Positions 7,336-16,051 of a stretch of DNA of 64,000 nt are shown one piece after another. The DNA comes from Viridibacillus arenosi (GTDB taxonomy: Bacteria; Bacillota; Bacilli; Bacillales_A; Planococcaceae). Location of the stretch: assembly GCF_001955655.1 (NCBI RefSeq), contig NZ_MSPW01000009.1, positions 1 to 64,000 of the forward strand, read 5' to 3'. The position numbers were made by a program, and so were the translations under genes. How positions within the stretch are numbered: position 1 is the stretch's first letter; each line of letters starts with the position of its first letter. The notes beneath the pieces were generated by a model, which saw only the letters and a list, made by a program, of their open reading frames with translations, was not told where the DNA came from and did not search any database.

Positions 7336-9060
7336 ATGGCAAAAAAATTATCAAAAGTACCAGTAGTCGTAGTAGGTATGGGCTGGGCAGGCGGCATTAT
7401 CTCTGCTGAACTAACAAAAGCAGGTATCAATGTTGTTGGACTTGAACGTGGTAAAGAGCGTTCTACTGCAGATTACTTTATGGGTCACGATGAACTTCGT
7501 TATCAACACCGCACTGAACTGATGCAAGATTTAGCAAAAGAGACAATTACACACCGTAATTCCCCTGATCAACGTGCACTTCCAATGCGTCGCTACGGTA
7601 CATTCATCATCGGTGATGGTGTTGGTGGCGCCGGCAGTCACTGGAACGGACAAACTTACCGCTTCTTGCCTTATGACTTTGAAATAAAAACAATGACAGA
7701 GAAAAAATATGGCAAAGGCAAAATCAAATCTGATATGCCAATTCAAGACTGGGGTATCACATATGATGAACTAGAGCCTTACTACGATACATTCGAGAAA
7801 ATGGCTGGTACCTCTGGAGAAACAGTAGAACTTTACGGTAAACGTAAAAATGATTACCCTACTGGCCCTATGAAAAAAACACCGACACTTGAAGTATTTG
7901 AAGCCGCTACTAAGAACTTAGGCTACAAGCCATACATGGTATCTTCAGGAAACTTATCTGAATCCTATACAAATCCAGATGGTATAGCTCGCGGTGCTTG
8001 TCAATATTGCGCTTATTGCGAAAACTTTGGTTGTGAATACGGCGCTAAGGCTGATCCTGTCGTAACTGTTCTCCCAGTAGCACAGAAAACAGGTAAACTT
8101 GATTTACGTACACATGCAAATGTATTAAAAGTTACAAAAAACAGCACTAAAGCAACTGGTGTAATTTACGTTGATACTATGACAGGCATCGAATATGAAC
8201 AACCAGCAGATGTTGTCGTAGTAGCAAGTTATGTATTTAATAATGCAAAACTTTTATTAACATCTGGTTTGGGTGAAGCCTACAATCCTAAAACTGGTAA
8301 AGGTACAGTTGGTAAAAACTATTGCTACCAAGTAAGTTCAGGTTGGTCTACAGCTTTGTTTGATAATCAAGAATTCAATACTTATGCTGGTGCTGGTGCG
8401 CTTGGTATGGAAATTCCTGAGTATACTGGCGATCACTTTGACCATAAAAACCTTGACTTTATTCACGGTGCTGGTATTCGCATGTTCCAATATGGTAATC
8501 GACCGATTGCAAACAATGTTGTTCCTGAAGGTACACCAAACTGGGGTCCAGAATTCAAAAAAGCGTCAATCAAATATGCGAATAGTTGGTTGAAAGTTGC
8601 TTCTCAAGGCGCTTCAATGCCTCATATTAATAACTATTTAGATCTTGATCCAACATACAAAGATGAATATGGCATGCCTATACTTCGTATGACTTATGAC
8701 TATACTGATCAAGATAAAGCCCTAGTAAAATATATGGCAAAAGTGACTAATAAAATTGCGAAAGAAATGGGTGCTGACCACATCATCACTGCTGGAGAGC
8801 AAGGACCGTTTAACGTAAACAAAGATACAAATACACATAACACTGGTGGGGTTATTATGGGTGCTGATCGTGAAACTTCAGTGCTTAATAGCTATCTACA
8901 AATGTGGGATGTTGACAATGTATTCGTTGTTGGAGCTTCAGCTTTCCCTCACAACAGTTGCTTCAACCCTACTGGAACTCTAGGAGCATTGTCATACCGT
9001 GCTGCGGAAGGTATCGAAAAATATCTAAAGGATGGCGGATCTTTAGTTAAAGTAAAATAA
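7336..9060 (+). CDS. GMC-family FAD-dependent oxidoreductase, catalytic subunit
   Basis: 574 residues from the ATG at 7336 (GAAAGGA upstream); an in-frame TTG at 7327 lies too close to that site. The FAD-binding GMGWAGG motif is at about 14-20 and E37 follows in the second strand. GVGGAGSHWNGQTYRF is the GMC signature region. Cysteines 222, 225, 228 and 233 (CQYCAYCENFGC) match the region that binds a [3Fe-4S] cluster in FAD-glucose dehydrogenase-type enzymes. The C-terminal NTHNTGGVIMG and FPHNSCFNPTGTLG segments carry the active-site His/Asn. There is no signal peptide, so export probably relies on the Tat subunit. It should oxidise a sugar, sugar acid or other alcohol outside the membrane; the substrate is unknown. 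Confidence 0.92.
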   Translation: MAKKLSKVPVVVVGMGWAGGIISAELTKAGINVVGLERGKERSTADYFMGHDELRYQHRTELMQDLAKETITHRNSPDQRALPMRRYGTFIIGDGVGGAGSHWNGQTYRFLPYDFEIKTMTEKKYGKGKIKSDMPIQDWGITYDELEPYYDTFEKMAGTSGETVELYGKRKNDYPTGPMKKTPTLEVFEAATKNLGYKPYMVSSGNLSESYTNPDGIARGACQYCAYCENFGCEYGAKADPVVTVLPVAQKTGKLDLRTHANVLKVTKNSTKATGVIYVDTMTGIEYEQPADVVVVASYVFNNAKLLLTSGLGEAYNPKTGKGTVGKNYCYQVSSGWSTALFDNQEFNTYAGAGALGMEIPEYTGDHFDHKNLDFIHGAGIRMFQYGNRPIANNVVPEGTPNWGPEFKKASIKYANSWLKVASQGASMPHINNYLDLDPTYKDEYGMPILRMTYDYTDQDKALVKYMAKVTNKIAKEMGADHIITAGEQGPFNVNKDTNTHNTGGVIMGADRETSVLNSYLQMWDVDNVFVVGASAFPHNSCFNPTGTLGALSYRAAEGIEKYLKDGGSLVKVK

Positions 9061-9070
9061 TAAATATAAA

Positions 9071-9108
9071 AGCAGGAGTTGATTAAGATATCAATTCCTG
9101 CTTTTTTT
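9071..9108 (+). terminator. Terminator of the GMC cluster
   Basis: Stem AGCAGGAGTTGA / TCAATTCCTGCT (9071-9082, 9091-9102, one mismatch) followed by seven T, just after the GMC stop codon. Confidence 0.9.
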
Positions 9109-9488
9109 ATTCATTTTAAGTTCTTAATAACTAAATGGTTATGAATATATGTCAATATTTCTATTTTTAATTTTGGAATAAGAGAATTATACTAAAATCA
9201 CCTTAAAAACTTCGGTATAGAACAATTATTCGCGAAAATTGTTCTAATCATGAACTACAAAGAAACAATTACACAATGAATAACAGGAAAAAATTATTAC
9301 TTTAGCAAGTTAGATACATCACACATGGAAAAATACATTTATAAAATTATTTAGGCCAATACTATTTTATTCCTGTGTAATTGATTTACAAAAACAAAAA
9401 AATTAAAACTCAAAATTATATATAGCTTTAAAGTATGCTAAACAAACAAATTTGCACATAATTGATTATACTAACTGTATTACAAAAT
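9109..9488. other. AT-rich gap before the LysR gene
   Basis: No coding signal on either strand. It should contain the LysR promoter. Nothing further is supportable. Confidence 0.5.
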
Positions 9489-9503
9489 AAGGTGGTGCTT
9501 TTC

Positions 9504-10394
9504 ATAGACATATTGCAATTGCGCTATTTTCAAGTAACTGCTAAGCATGAGCATTTGACTCGAGCAGCTGCCGAATTGAATATTTCACAGCCAGCCTTAA
9601 GCAAAATGATTGCAAAATTAGAAGAAAACATCGGTTATGAGTTATTTGATCGAATTGGTAGAAATATAAAATTAAATAAATTTGGGGACAGTTATTTAAG
9701 AACTGTTGAAAATATATTCCTTATGCTACAAGAAGGCGAATTAGAATTAGATCAGCTCGCTGGGAAACAAAGCAATATACTTTCTATTTCTGTCACAATA
9801 CCAACTATTCTTCCTGAACTTTTAGGTGAATTTATTGAATTACAACCAGAAGCTCGTTTCCGCCAACGACAAGTAATGCCATCACAAATCAAAAGACAAA
9901 TTGAAACTGGTGAAATCGATCTTTGCATATCAACACAACCTGTTTTTGGTAATGATATAGAATGGATGCCACTTATTGAAGAAGAAATTCAGCTTGCAGT
10001 TCCTCTATCTCATCCTCTTGCTAAATATAATGAGATTCAATTAAAAGAGTTAGTAAACGAACCCTTTATCGTCATGCCGAAAGGATATCAATTCCGTGAA
10101 ATGACAGAACTATATTGTATGAAAGCTGGTTTCTACCCAAAGATTGCCTTTGAGGGTGAAGAAACAGGCGTTACTTATCAATTGGTTGAGCATGGCTTGG
10201 GCATTGCTTTTTATCCAAATTCCCTATCCGCAAAACGCATTCGACATTTAAACATAGCGAAACTAAAAATCGTAGAACCATCTTGTACAAGAACAGTTGG
10301 ACTAGTATGGAACAAAAAAAGAATTCAGTCCCCTATGCTAGAACACTTCATTCAATTTACTGCACAATATTTAAAAAAGCATTATGAACAATAA
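9504..10394 (+). CDS. LysR-family transcriptional regulator with an apparent ATA start
   Basis: 296 residues counted from codon 9504. The N-terminal winged helix-turn-helix is clear (LTRAAAELNISQPALSKMIAKLE, about 18-40), followed by a substrate-binding domain to the end; length is normal. Family members normally begin MD-x-LQLRYF. Here IDILQLRYF is encoded with ATA at 9504, and AAGGTGG (9489-9495) is 8 bases before it, the ideal place. The nearest conventional in-frame starts are GTG 9492/9495 (overlapping the ribosome site), TTG 9513 (too far) or TTG 9462 (no site). The ATG may have mutated to ATA and expression may be low. Its target is unknown; the GMC cluster upstream is one candidate. 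Confidence 0.85.
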   Translation: MDILQLRYFQVTAKHEHLTRAAAELNISQPALSKMIAKLEENIGYELFDRIGRNIKLNKFGDSYLRTVENIFLMLQEGELELDQLAGKQSNILSISVTIPTILPELLGEFIELQPEARFRQRQVMPSQIKRQIETGEIDLCISTQPVFGNDIEWMPLIEEEIQLAVPLSHPLAKYNEIQLKELVNEPFIVMPKGYQFREMTELYCMKAGFYPKIAFEGEETGVTYQLVEHGLGIAFYPNSLSAKRIRHLNIAKLKIVEPSCTRTVGLVWNKKRIQSPMLEHFIQFTAQYLKKHYEQ

Positions 10395-10426
10395 AACCCC
10401 TTCCACACTTAGCAGGGGTTTTTTCT
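10393..10426 (+). terminator. Terminator of the LysR gene
   Basis: AAAACCCC (10393-10400) pairs with GGGGTTTT (10415-10422) and runs into six T. Confidence 0.85.
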
Positions 10427-10476
10427 ATGGTTTCAATGTATTGAAATTAAAATAAATAAAAATAACGACCGATTTA

Positions 10477-10692
10477 TTATTTCTTATTAGCTCGATATAA
10501 ATTCATGGTTTTGAATCCTTTTCCAAGAATCTCTACCATTTCTGACAAGCGTTTTTCCTGTGTTTCTTCACGTTTCGCACTAAAGATAAATCGAGCCCAA
10601 TCTCGCTGATACCCTGGTGTTAGTGCATTATAATAATCAAGTATTTCTTTTTGATTACTCAAATACTGTTGGATGTCTGGAATACGATTCAC
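10477..10692 (-). pseudogene. C-terminal remnant of a YdeI/OmpD-associated (OmdA) protein
   Basis: 71 codons from a GTG without a good ribosome site. The segment ALTPGYQRDWARFIFSAKRE followed by ETQEKRLSEMVEILGKG is the C-terminal OmdA-type motif of YdeI-family proteins (about 190 residues when complete). The frame continues upstream as LSQRVGDYV before meeting a stop, so it extends past any start. I read it as a 5'-truncated gene. A short stand-alone protein is the alternative. Confidence 0.5.
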
Positions 10693-10795
10693 ATAATCAC
10701 CGACACGTTGACTTAGGTTATTACTGTTTATACATTATTTGTATTATTAAATCACGTGTATCAACATATATTTGTAATCGACTTAATCTAATTCC

Positions 10796-11374
10796 TCATT
10801 GTATTAGCAATCCTTCTAAACGAAGTTTCACATCTGACCATTCTGAATCTATAATGCTATATACTACCGTATTACGGATTGTACCATTTGACCGGATCAT
10901 ATGATTGCGTAAAATTCCTTCCTTTTTTGCTCCCAATCTTTCAATTGCTGCCTGTGAGCGTTTATTCTCGTGATCCGTTTTTATTTGTACTCGATTGACA
11001 CTTAATTGCTCAAACGCATACTTCAACAATAAATACTTACATTCTGTATTAATAGGAGTTCGCCATTTTGTTGGGGTGATCCATGTAAAGCCAATTTCTA
11101 ATCGCTTTTGTTGATAATCAATGTCCAAAAATCTCGTAGATCCAATTATTTGATTTGTCTTTTTTTCTATAATAACGAATGGATTTTGGGTGCAATTGAT
11201 TTTTTCATGTAAAGCTTGTTGTATATATTGTTTCATATCCTCAATCGATCTTATTTTCGCCGATGTATATGCCCAAACCTCTTGAAACTGCCCCGCCAAA
11301 TAAAGCCCCTCTAGATGACTATCCTTTAAGGGTACTAACAATACATGTTCACCTATTAACTGAATATCTTCCAT
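10796..11374 (-). CDS. GNAT-family N-acetyltransferase (RimJ/RimL type)
   Basis: 192 residues. The acetyl-CoA fold runs from VLLVPLKDSHLEGL at the start, through FVIIEKKTNQIIGSTRF and the RLEIGFTWI strand, to the C-terminal NKRSQAAIERLGAKKEGILRNH. This is the usual layout of RimJ/RimL-like ribosomal-protein or small-molecule acetyltransferases. The typical QxxGxG/A loop is replaced by TKWRTPINTE, so the CoA-binding loop is atypical. AAAGGAG precedes the ATG. It is divergent from the MocR regulator, which suggests the regulator may control it. Substrate unknown. Confidence 0.85.
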   Translation of the reverse strand: MEDIQLIGEHVLLVPLKDSHLEGLYLAGQFQEVWAYTSAKIRSIEDMKQYIQQALHEKINCTQNPFVIIEKKTNQIIGSTRFLDIDYQQKRLEIGFTWITPTKWRTPINTECKYLLLKYAFEQLSVNRVQIKTDHENKRSQAAIERLGAKKEGILRNHMIRSNGTIRNTVVYSIIDSEWSDVKLRLEGLLIQ

Positions 11375-11468
11375 TATACTTCACTCCTTTGCTATTATTA
11401 AAACAGATTTTGATTTAATGAATAGCACCAAAAAGAAAGGTTTTAACCATACCAGATGAGGTGAAGCT

Positions 11469-12839
11469 ATGACATTGACTATTTATTTTGACCAATCTAC
11501 AACACCTTTATATATACAGATTTATGAACAAATAAAGGAATTAATCCAGTCGCAGCAGTTAATCGAAGGTTCAAAACTCCCTTCAAAACGCCAACTTGCA
11601 AATCAATTACAAGTAAGCATTCATACCGTACAAATTGCTTATGAACAGTTAACTTCTGAAGGTTTTATTTCAAGTCGTGAACGTTCTGGTTATTTCATAG
11701 CGCCCTTTCTTGAAGAGTGGCGAATGAAAATAATCCCCACACCAAAAGAAACTTTTAATAATGATGTTATTGAACCTATAGACATCGACTTTAATTCTGG
11801 CCAAATTGCACATGATCACTTTCCCTTTAAAACTTGGAAGAAAATAACAACAAATCTTATGCGCGCTGACCTGACTTATCATAGTCCTTGGCAAGGAGAA
11901 ATGTCTCTTCGCGAGCAAATATGTCAATACGTTTATTTATCCCGAGGTGTATCCTGTACAGTAGATCAAATATACATATGTAATGGTATACAAGCCCAGC
12001 TCTCCTTACTTTGTCATTATTTTGGCCCAACAGCATCGGTTGGATTTGAAGAACCTGGATTTTCTCGTGCTTACACCATTTTCAATCAGTATAGAATGAA
12101 AATTGTTTCAATTCCTGTAGATACAGAAGGAATGTCCATTCCAAAAGAACCTCTTAGACTGTTATACACGACGCCTGCACATCAATTTCCGCTCGGTATT
12201 ATTATGCCAATTCAAAGAAGATACGCACTTCTTCAATGGGCATTACAAACAGATGCGTATATTATTGAAGATGACTATGACAGTGAATTTCGTTACAGTG
12301 GAAAGCCAATCCCTTCACTTCACAGTTTAGATTACCAAGATCGTGTCATCTATTTTGGCACTTTCTCAAAGTCATTACTTCCTTCATTACGAATAAGTTA
12401 TATGATTTTACCTAACAAACTGGTAAAGGAATTTAACGACTTTTATACTGAACAAAAATCCACTGTATCGCGCATAGACCAACTAGCTATTGCTGAATTT
12501 ATGAAGCAAGGTCATTGGGATAAGCATCTGGGGAAAATGCGTACTCTATATCGAAAAAGGCGTGACATCCTCGTTACACAATTAAAGCTGAAACTCGGTG
12601 AAAATGTTCAAATTATAGGTGAGAATGCAGGCCTTCATTTAATTATTCACTTAAAGCTAAACATTTCTGAAGCCTCTGCTATTCAAAGAGGTATGGAATG
12701 TGGCGTGAAGATTTATTCTGTATCGAATTATTATCATACTTCACCAAAGGATAACCTCCTTTTAATAGGTTATGGTGGATTAAACGAAGAACAAATCACT
12801 GATGGCATTAATCGTTTATTAAATGCATGGATTGATTAA
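11469..12839 (+). CDS. MocR/PdxR-type regulator (GntR domain plus aminotransferase-like domain)
   Basis: 456 residues. An N-terminal GntR winged helix (about 10-75) contains IQIYEQIKELI, GSKLPSKRQLANQLQVS and AYEQLTSEGFI. A linker leads to a class-I aminotransferase-fold domain with IIEDDYDSEFRYSG and the PLP-lysine segment GTFSKSLLPSLRISY. Regulators of this family bind PLP as cofactor or effector and often control divergent genes. Here the divergent neighbour is an acetyltransferase, not pdxST or gabT, so pathway is open. The ATG is preceded by GAGGTGAAGCT. The domain call is secure; the effector is unknown. Confidence 0.9.
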   Translation: MTLTIYFDQSTTPLYIQIYEQIKELIQSQQLIEGSKLPSKRQLANQLQVSIHTVQIAYEQLTSEGFISSRERSGYFIAPFLEEWRMKIIPTPKETFNNDVIEPIDIDFNSGQIAHDHFPFKTWKKITTNLMRADLTYHSPWQGEMSLREQICQYVYLSRGVSCTVDQIYICNGIQAQLSLLCHYFGPTASVGFEEPGFSRAYTIFNQYRMKIVSIPVDTEGMSIPKEPLRLLYTTPAHQFPLGIIMPIQRRYALLQWALQTDAYIIEDDYDSEFRYSGKPIPSLHSLDYQDRVIYFGTFSKSLLPSLRISYMILPNKLVKEFNDFYTEQKSTVSRIDQLAIAEFMKQGHWDKHLGKMRTLYRKRRDILVTQLKLKLGENVQIIGENAGLHLIIHLKLNISEASAIQRGMECGVKIYSVSNYYHTSPKDNLLLIGYGGLNEEQITDGINRLLNAWID

Positions 12840-12848
12840 TATGAATTT

Positions 12849-12878
12849 AAAAAGGCTACTAAAATCAGTAGCCTTTTT
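12849..12878 (+). terminator. Terminator of the MocR gene
   Basis: AAAAAGGCTACT (12849-12860) pairs with AGTAGCCTTTTT (12867-12878). The symmetry allows it to serve the convergent peptidase gene as well. Confidence 0.85.
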
Positions 12879-12916
12879 ACACCTCAATACATAGACATAA
12901 TATATGTAATTTTTTA

Positions 12917-13888
12917 TTAGTGTTCAATAATTTTTATCGACTTTTTGTCTGTATCTATCTCTATAAGTCCTCCAATAGGAAAAGTAAACATAGGCTGAAT
13001 ATGACCAAAGCTTGCATTATACATCACAGGAATGTTCTTCAAAATAGGATGTTTATCAAAAATAAAATGCAAATGCTCTTCAGTCACTTGAGATTTATTC
13101 TGGAATTTACCAATCACTAGTCCCTTTAAGTTGACTAATTTCCCCTGCTGTAGCAAGGACGTAAAATCACGTGCAAATGTTAGTGGATCTGTCAATTCAT
13201 CATCTTCAATAAACAAAATGACATCCTTTAAATCTGGCATAAATTCCGTTCCTTGTAGTAAATTGAGAGTACATAGATTACCACCATATAACGTACCATT
13301 AGTTAATCCACCATTATAAATTTTCAAACCCTCATTTGGAATTAAGTTGCGATTATCTTGGTCTCTAAACCACGCATCGTCACTCCAAATAACCGACTGC
13401 TCAATCTCATAGGCTTCGTCTTGCATGAAGCATTTTTTGAAATAAGTCGTTTGATAATCCTGTGCCTTCCGCATTCCAAAACTTGAAAAGTGAGGTCCAG
13501 AATATGTGACTAAACCTGTTTTAGCTGTTATTGCCCATGCTAGCGCTGTAATATCACTATAGCCACATAAGATTTTCGGATTGGTCTTTATAAGTTCATA
13601 GTTGATATAGGGCAAGATCTCATTTGCATTAAATCCACCAATAACTGTCAAGACTCCTTTTACATTTGGGTCTATGAAAGCTGCATGTAAATCCTCCACT
13701 CTCGCATGAATTGAAGAAGAGTAATGTAGATCGCAATCATATACATGCTCACCAAAAGTCACTTTTAAGCCCATTTTCTCTAACTGCTCAATTGCTTCTT
13801 GAATACCATCCTTAGATAAAATTTGCATACTGCGACTAGGTGCAATAATACGTATTTCATCACCTTTTTTTAACTTTGGCGCAATCAT
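12917..13888 (-). CDS. S66-family serine peptidase (LD-carboxypeptidase / MccF-like)
   Basis: 323 residues. The Ser-Glu-His triad of family S66 is visible: S111 in the nucleophile elbow GYSDITAL, E228 in FIEDDE and H296 in SFGHIQP. IRIIAPS at residues 12-18 and GGFNANE are also family-typical. S66 enzymes either trim the D-residue of peptidoglycan tetrapeptides during cell-wall recycling (LdcA) or cleave microcin C-type peptide-nucleotides (MccF). Sequence alone does not separate these here. There is no signal peptide, so it is cytoplasmic. The ATG follows AAAAGGAG. Confidence 0.9.
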   Translation of the reverse strand: MIAPKLKKGDEIRIIAPSRSMQILSKDGIQEAIEQLEKMGLKVTFGEHVYDCDLHYSSSIHARVEDLHAAFIDPNVKGVLTVIGGFNANEILPYINYELIKTNPKILCGYSDITALAWAITAKTGLVTYSGPHFSSFGMRKAQDYQTTYFKKCFMQDEAYEIEQSVIWSDDAWFRDQDNRNLIPNEGLKIYNGGLTNGTLYGGNLCTLNLLQGTEFMPDLKDVILFIEDDELTDPLTFARDFTSLLQQGKLVNLKGLVIGKFQNKSQVTEEHLHFIFDKHPILKNIPVMYNASFGHIQPMFTFPIGGLIEIDTDKKSIKIIEH

Positions 13889-14065
13889 TCTAAAGCCAAC
13901 TCCTTTTCATAAATTTACAAGTACAATATTCTGAAACGTTCGTAACTTAAAGTAAAAATCAATCTTATAAATAATAGTTGTAATGATAAAGATTATTCTG
14001 ACTAATATCAAGTATTGATTTCTTTAACTACCCTTCTTTGTATTTTAAGAATTGTATTATTAAAT

Positions 14066-14212
14066 TTAGATTTGAACAATGTTAATCCACCGTGTCATAG
14101 CAAAATTATTTTTATCCCTCCCTTTTACTAAGTACTCAATCCAATAAGGATTACCTACATCTTGTTTTTTCCTAATATGAAAACGTGCTTTCTTTTTAAT
14201 ATTGAAAAACAA
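14066..14212 (-). CDS. Possible 48-residue ORF or gene remnant
   Basis: From a TTG at 14212 the frame reads basic, protein-like sequence including [20 protein letters not shown] and ends [14 protein letters not shown] at TAA 14066-14068. Amino-acid make-up is unlike random AT-rich translation (W, P, G and charged residues). There is no convincing ribosome site, and a stop lies just upstream. It could be a small gene or a decayed fragment. Family unknown. Confidence 0.3.
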   Translation of the reverse strand: MFFNIKKKARFHIRKKQDVGNPYWIEYLVKGRDKNNFAMTRWINIVQI

Positions 14213-14337
14213 CGATTTTCATAAAATTAATACCTATTAGGTTTAAATTAGTTCTAAAATATTTATTTTATAAAGTGATGCTTGCCCTTACCAATTATTT
14301 TGAAGTGAATAGCATGATAATAATAGGAGGTGAAATA

Positions 14338-15108
14338 ATGAATTATGAGATAAAAAGATGTAATAAGTGCAGTAAATATATCTGTACTTGTAACAATGAC
14401 CCTGCTCGAGGTCCAAGAGGGAATAAAGGTACTATTGGCCCTGTTGGACCTCCTGGCCCTCAAGGACTTAAAGGTGACCGAGGTCCTAGGGGATTCATGG
14501 GTCTTCCTGGAGCTGATGGTGAACGTGGGCATAGAGGCGCCGAGGGCGAACAAGGACCTATGGGTTTAAGAGGTCTCCCTGGAGTGGCTGGGCCTGGCTC
14601 AATAATTCCTTTCGCATCAGGTGTTCCTGTTAAACTTACAACTGTTGGTGGACACATTGGAACAACTAGTTTAATCGGCTTTGGGAACTCTGCATCAAAC
14701 GTTAAGTTAGATGGGACAAAAATAAATCTTACAGGTTCTGCTGGCGCACTTCTGAATTTTGCATTTTCTATTCCTCGTGATGGAAAAATCACTTCGATGG
14801 ATGCTTTCTTCAGTACTTCAGAGGCTCTATCTCTAGTTAATTCCACCATCACAATTACAGCTCAATTATATCAATCAACAACACCAAATAATCTATTCAC
14901 TCCTGTCCCAGGCGCTACTGTAACATTATTTCCTAAACTCTCTGGCAATCTTCCTCTAGGTTATGTCAGTCACGGAATCACTACAGGATTAAATATAATG
15001 GTAACAGCACAAACACGACTATTGATGGTATTTTCTGCTGCAGCCACTGGTCATTCACTCGATAATATGGTAGGTGGGTATGCTAGCGCAGGTCTTTCAA
15101 TTAGTTAA
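14338..15108 (+). CDS. Collagen-like exosporium protein with BclB-type C-terminal domain
   Basis: 256 residues from the ATG at 14338, which follows AGGAGGTGAAATA. A short N-terminus with [11 protein letters not shown] (about 8-18) precedes roughly 20 collagen-type G-X-Y triplets (about 25-87, with a few imperfect). The C-terminal domain starting [15 protein letters not shown] and continuing through [23 protein letters not shown] and [20 protein letters not shown] matches the BclB-related exosporium glycoprotein domain. Such proteins form hair-like filaments on the outermost spore layer. The collagen part is short compared with many Bcl proteins. It stands alone, presumably expressed in the mother cell late in sporulation (inference). 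Confidence 0.9.
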   Translation: MNYEIKRCNKCSKYICTCNNDPARGPRGNKGTIGPVGPPGPQGLKGDRGPRGFMGLPGADGERGHRGAEGEQGPMGLRGLPGVAGPGSIIPFASGVPVKLTTVGGHIGTTSLIGFGNSASNVKLDGTKINLTGSAGALLNFAFSIPRDGKITSMDAFFSTSEALSLVNSTITITAQLYQSTTPNNLFTPVPGATVTLFPKLSGNLPLGYVSHGITTGLNIMVTAQTRLLMVFSAAATGHSLDNMVGGYASAGLSIS

Positions 15109-15507
15109 TTTCTTAAGGTTAACTATCTTAAAAACTACAATTCTTACCTAATAGTTGATGCAAAAAATATCCATAGAATACATCATTATTTGATAAATTA
15201 ATTTCGGTATTAATTGAAATTATTTAAAGTTTGCTTAATTAATACCATATAATATTACTAGACTAACAATGGCAACTTTTCGTATAAAATAAAACAAAAA
15301 GTTGCCTTAATTCGTATTTTCTCTATTTAACTTTCTCTAATATTACACTATTAACTATGCAACAACTGCTTCTAAAGGTGTAATTTTGGTGCGGCTATAT
15401 ACTATTCAGAGATTGTTGAATTTATTATTTTATAAAAATACATCTTTTTTATATGTAAATAATCTATTTGATAAATCATAATTTTCATAGAGACGAAAAT
15501 TAAATTA
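15109..15507. other. Intergenic with one terminator-like hairpin
   Basis: No gene seen. GGCAACTTTT (15271-15280) pairs with AAAAGTTGCC (15297-15306), probably ending the collagen-like gene; the following T run is weak. The rest is AT-rich. Confidence 0.5.
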
Positions 15508-15969
15508 TTAACCGTTATTATCTACAATAATTAAATTCAATGTATAATGTCCAAATTCCGTGTCGTGAACGAATCCATGCTTTTCATATAATTTTTTTGC
15601 ATTTATATTCGTGAGAGCAGTTTCTAATGTTAAATAACTCGCATTTGTTTGTCTACCTAGTTCCATTGCTGACTGTAATAATTGCTGTGCAACGCCAGAT
15701 TTCCGATTATTATTTGTCACGAACAAGTCATTTAATATCCACGCTTTTTTCATTGATATGGAGGAGTACGTTGGATAAAGTTGTGTAAATCCTACATACT
15801 CCTCCCCCTTTTTCGCTACAAATATGACTGAATCCTTATTAGTTAGTCTACTGTGGATGAATTTATAAGCCCCTTCTATATTTGTTTGTTGCTCATAAAA
15901 TTGACGATACATGTCGAATAACCCCGCTACGCCAACTGTATCAGATAGATCTGCTTGATTAACTTTCAC
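15508..15969 (-). CDS. GNAT-family N-acetyltransferase
   Basis: 153 residues. The GNAT core is recognisable: VIFVAKKGEEYVGFTQLYP (strands 2-3), the ILNDLFV strand, NNNRKSGVAQQLLQSAMELG carrying the acetyl-CoA loop (R-K-S-G-V-A in place of QxxGxG/A), and NINAKKLYEKHGFV near the end. The start at 15969 follows GGAGGGTAATGA. It is the last gene before the leuA terminator and is transcribed in the same direction. Substrate unknown. Confidence 0.88.
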   Translation of the reverse strand: MKVNQADLSDTVGVAGLFDMYRQFYEQQTNIEGAYKFIHSRLTNKDSVIFVAKKGEEYVGFTQLYPTYSSISMKKAWILNDLFVTNNNRKSGVAQQLLQSAMELGRQTNASYLTLETALTNINAKKLYEKHGFVHDTEFGHYTLNLIIVDNNG

Positions 15970-16009
15970 TTCATTACCCTCCTTTTAAAATTACAAGTCC
16001 CTCGAACAA

Positions 16010-16042
16010 CAAAAACAACTCCTCGTATGAAGCAGAAGTTGT
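16010..16042 (-). terminator. Terminator of leuA
   Basis: An imperfect stem (ACAACTTCT against GGAGTTGT with a 9-12 base loop) followed on the minus strand by TTTTTG, ten bases after the leuA stop codon. Confidence 0.6.
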
Positions 16043-16051
16043 CTTTGGTAT

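Noticed and set aside
14460-14852. 130-codon minus-strand ORF rich in Pro
   Set aside because: It is the complement of the collagen-like triplets; the repeated GGX/CCX pattern keeps both strands open.
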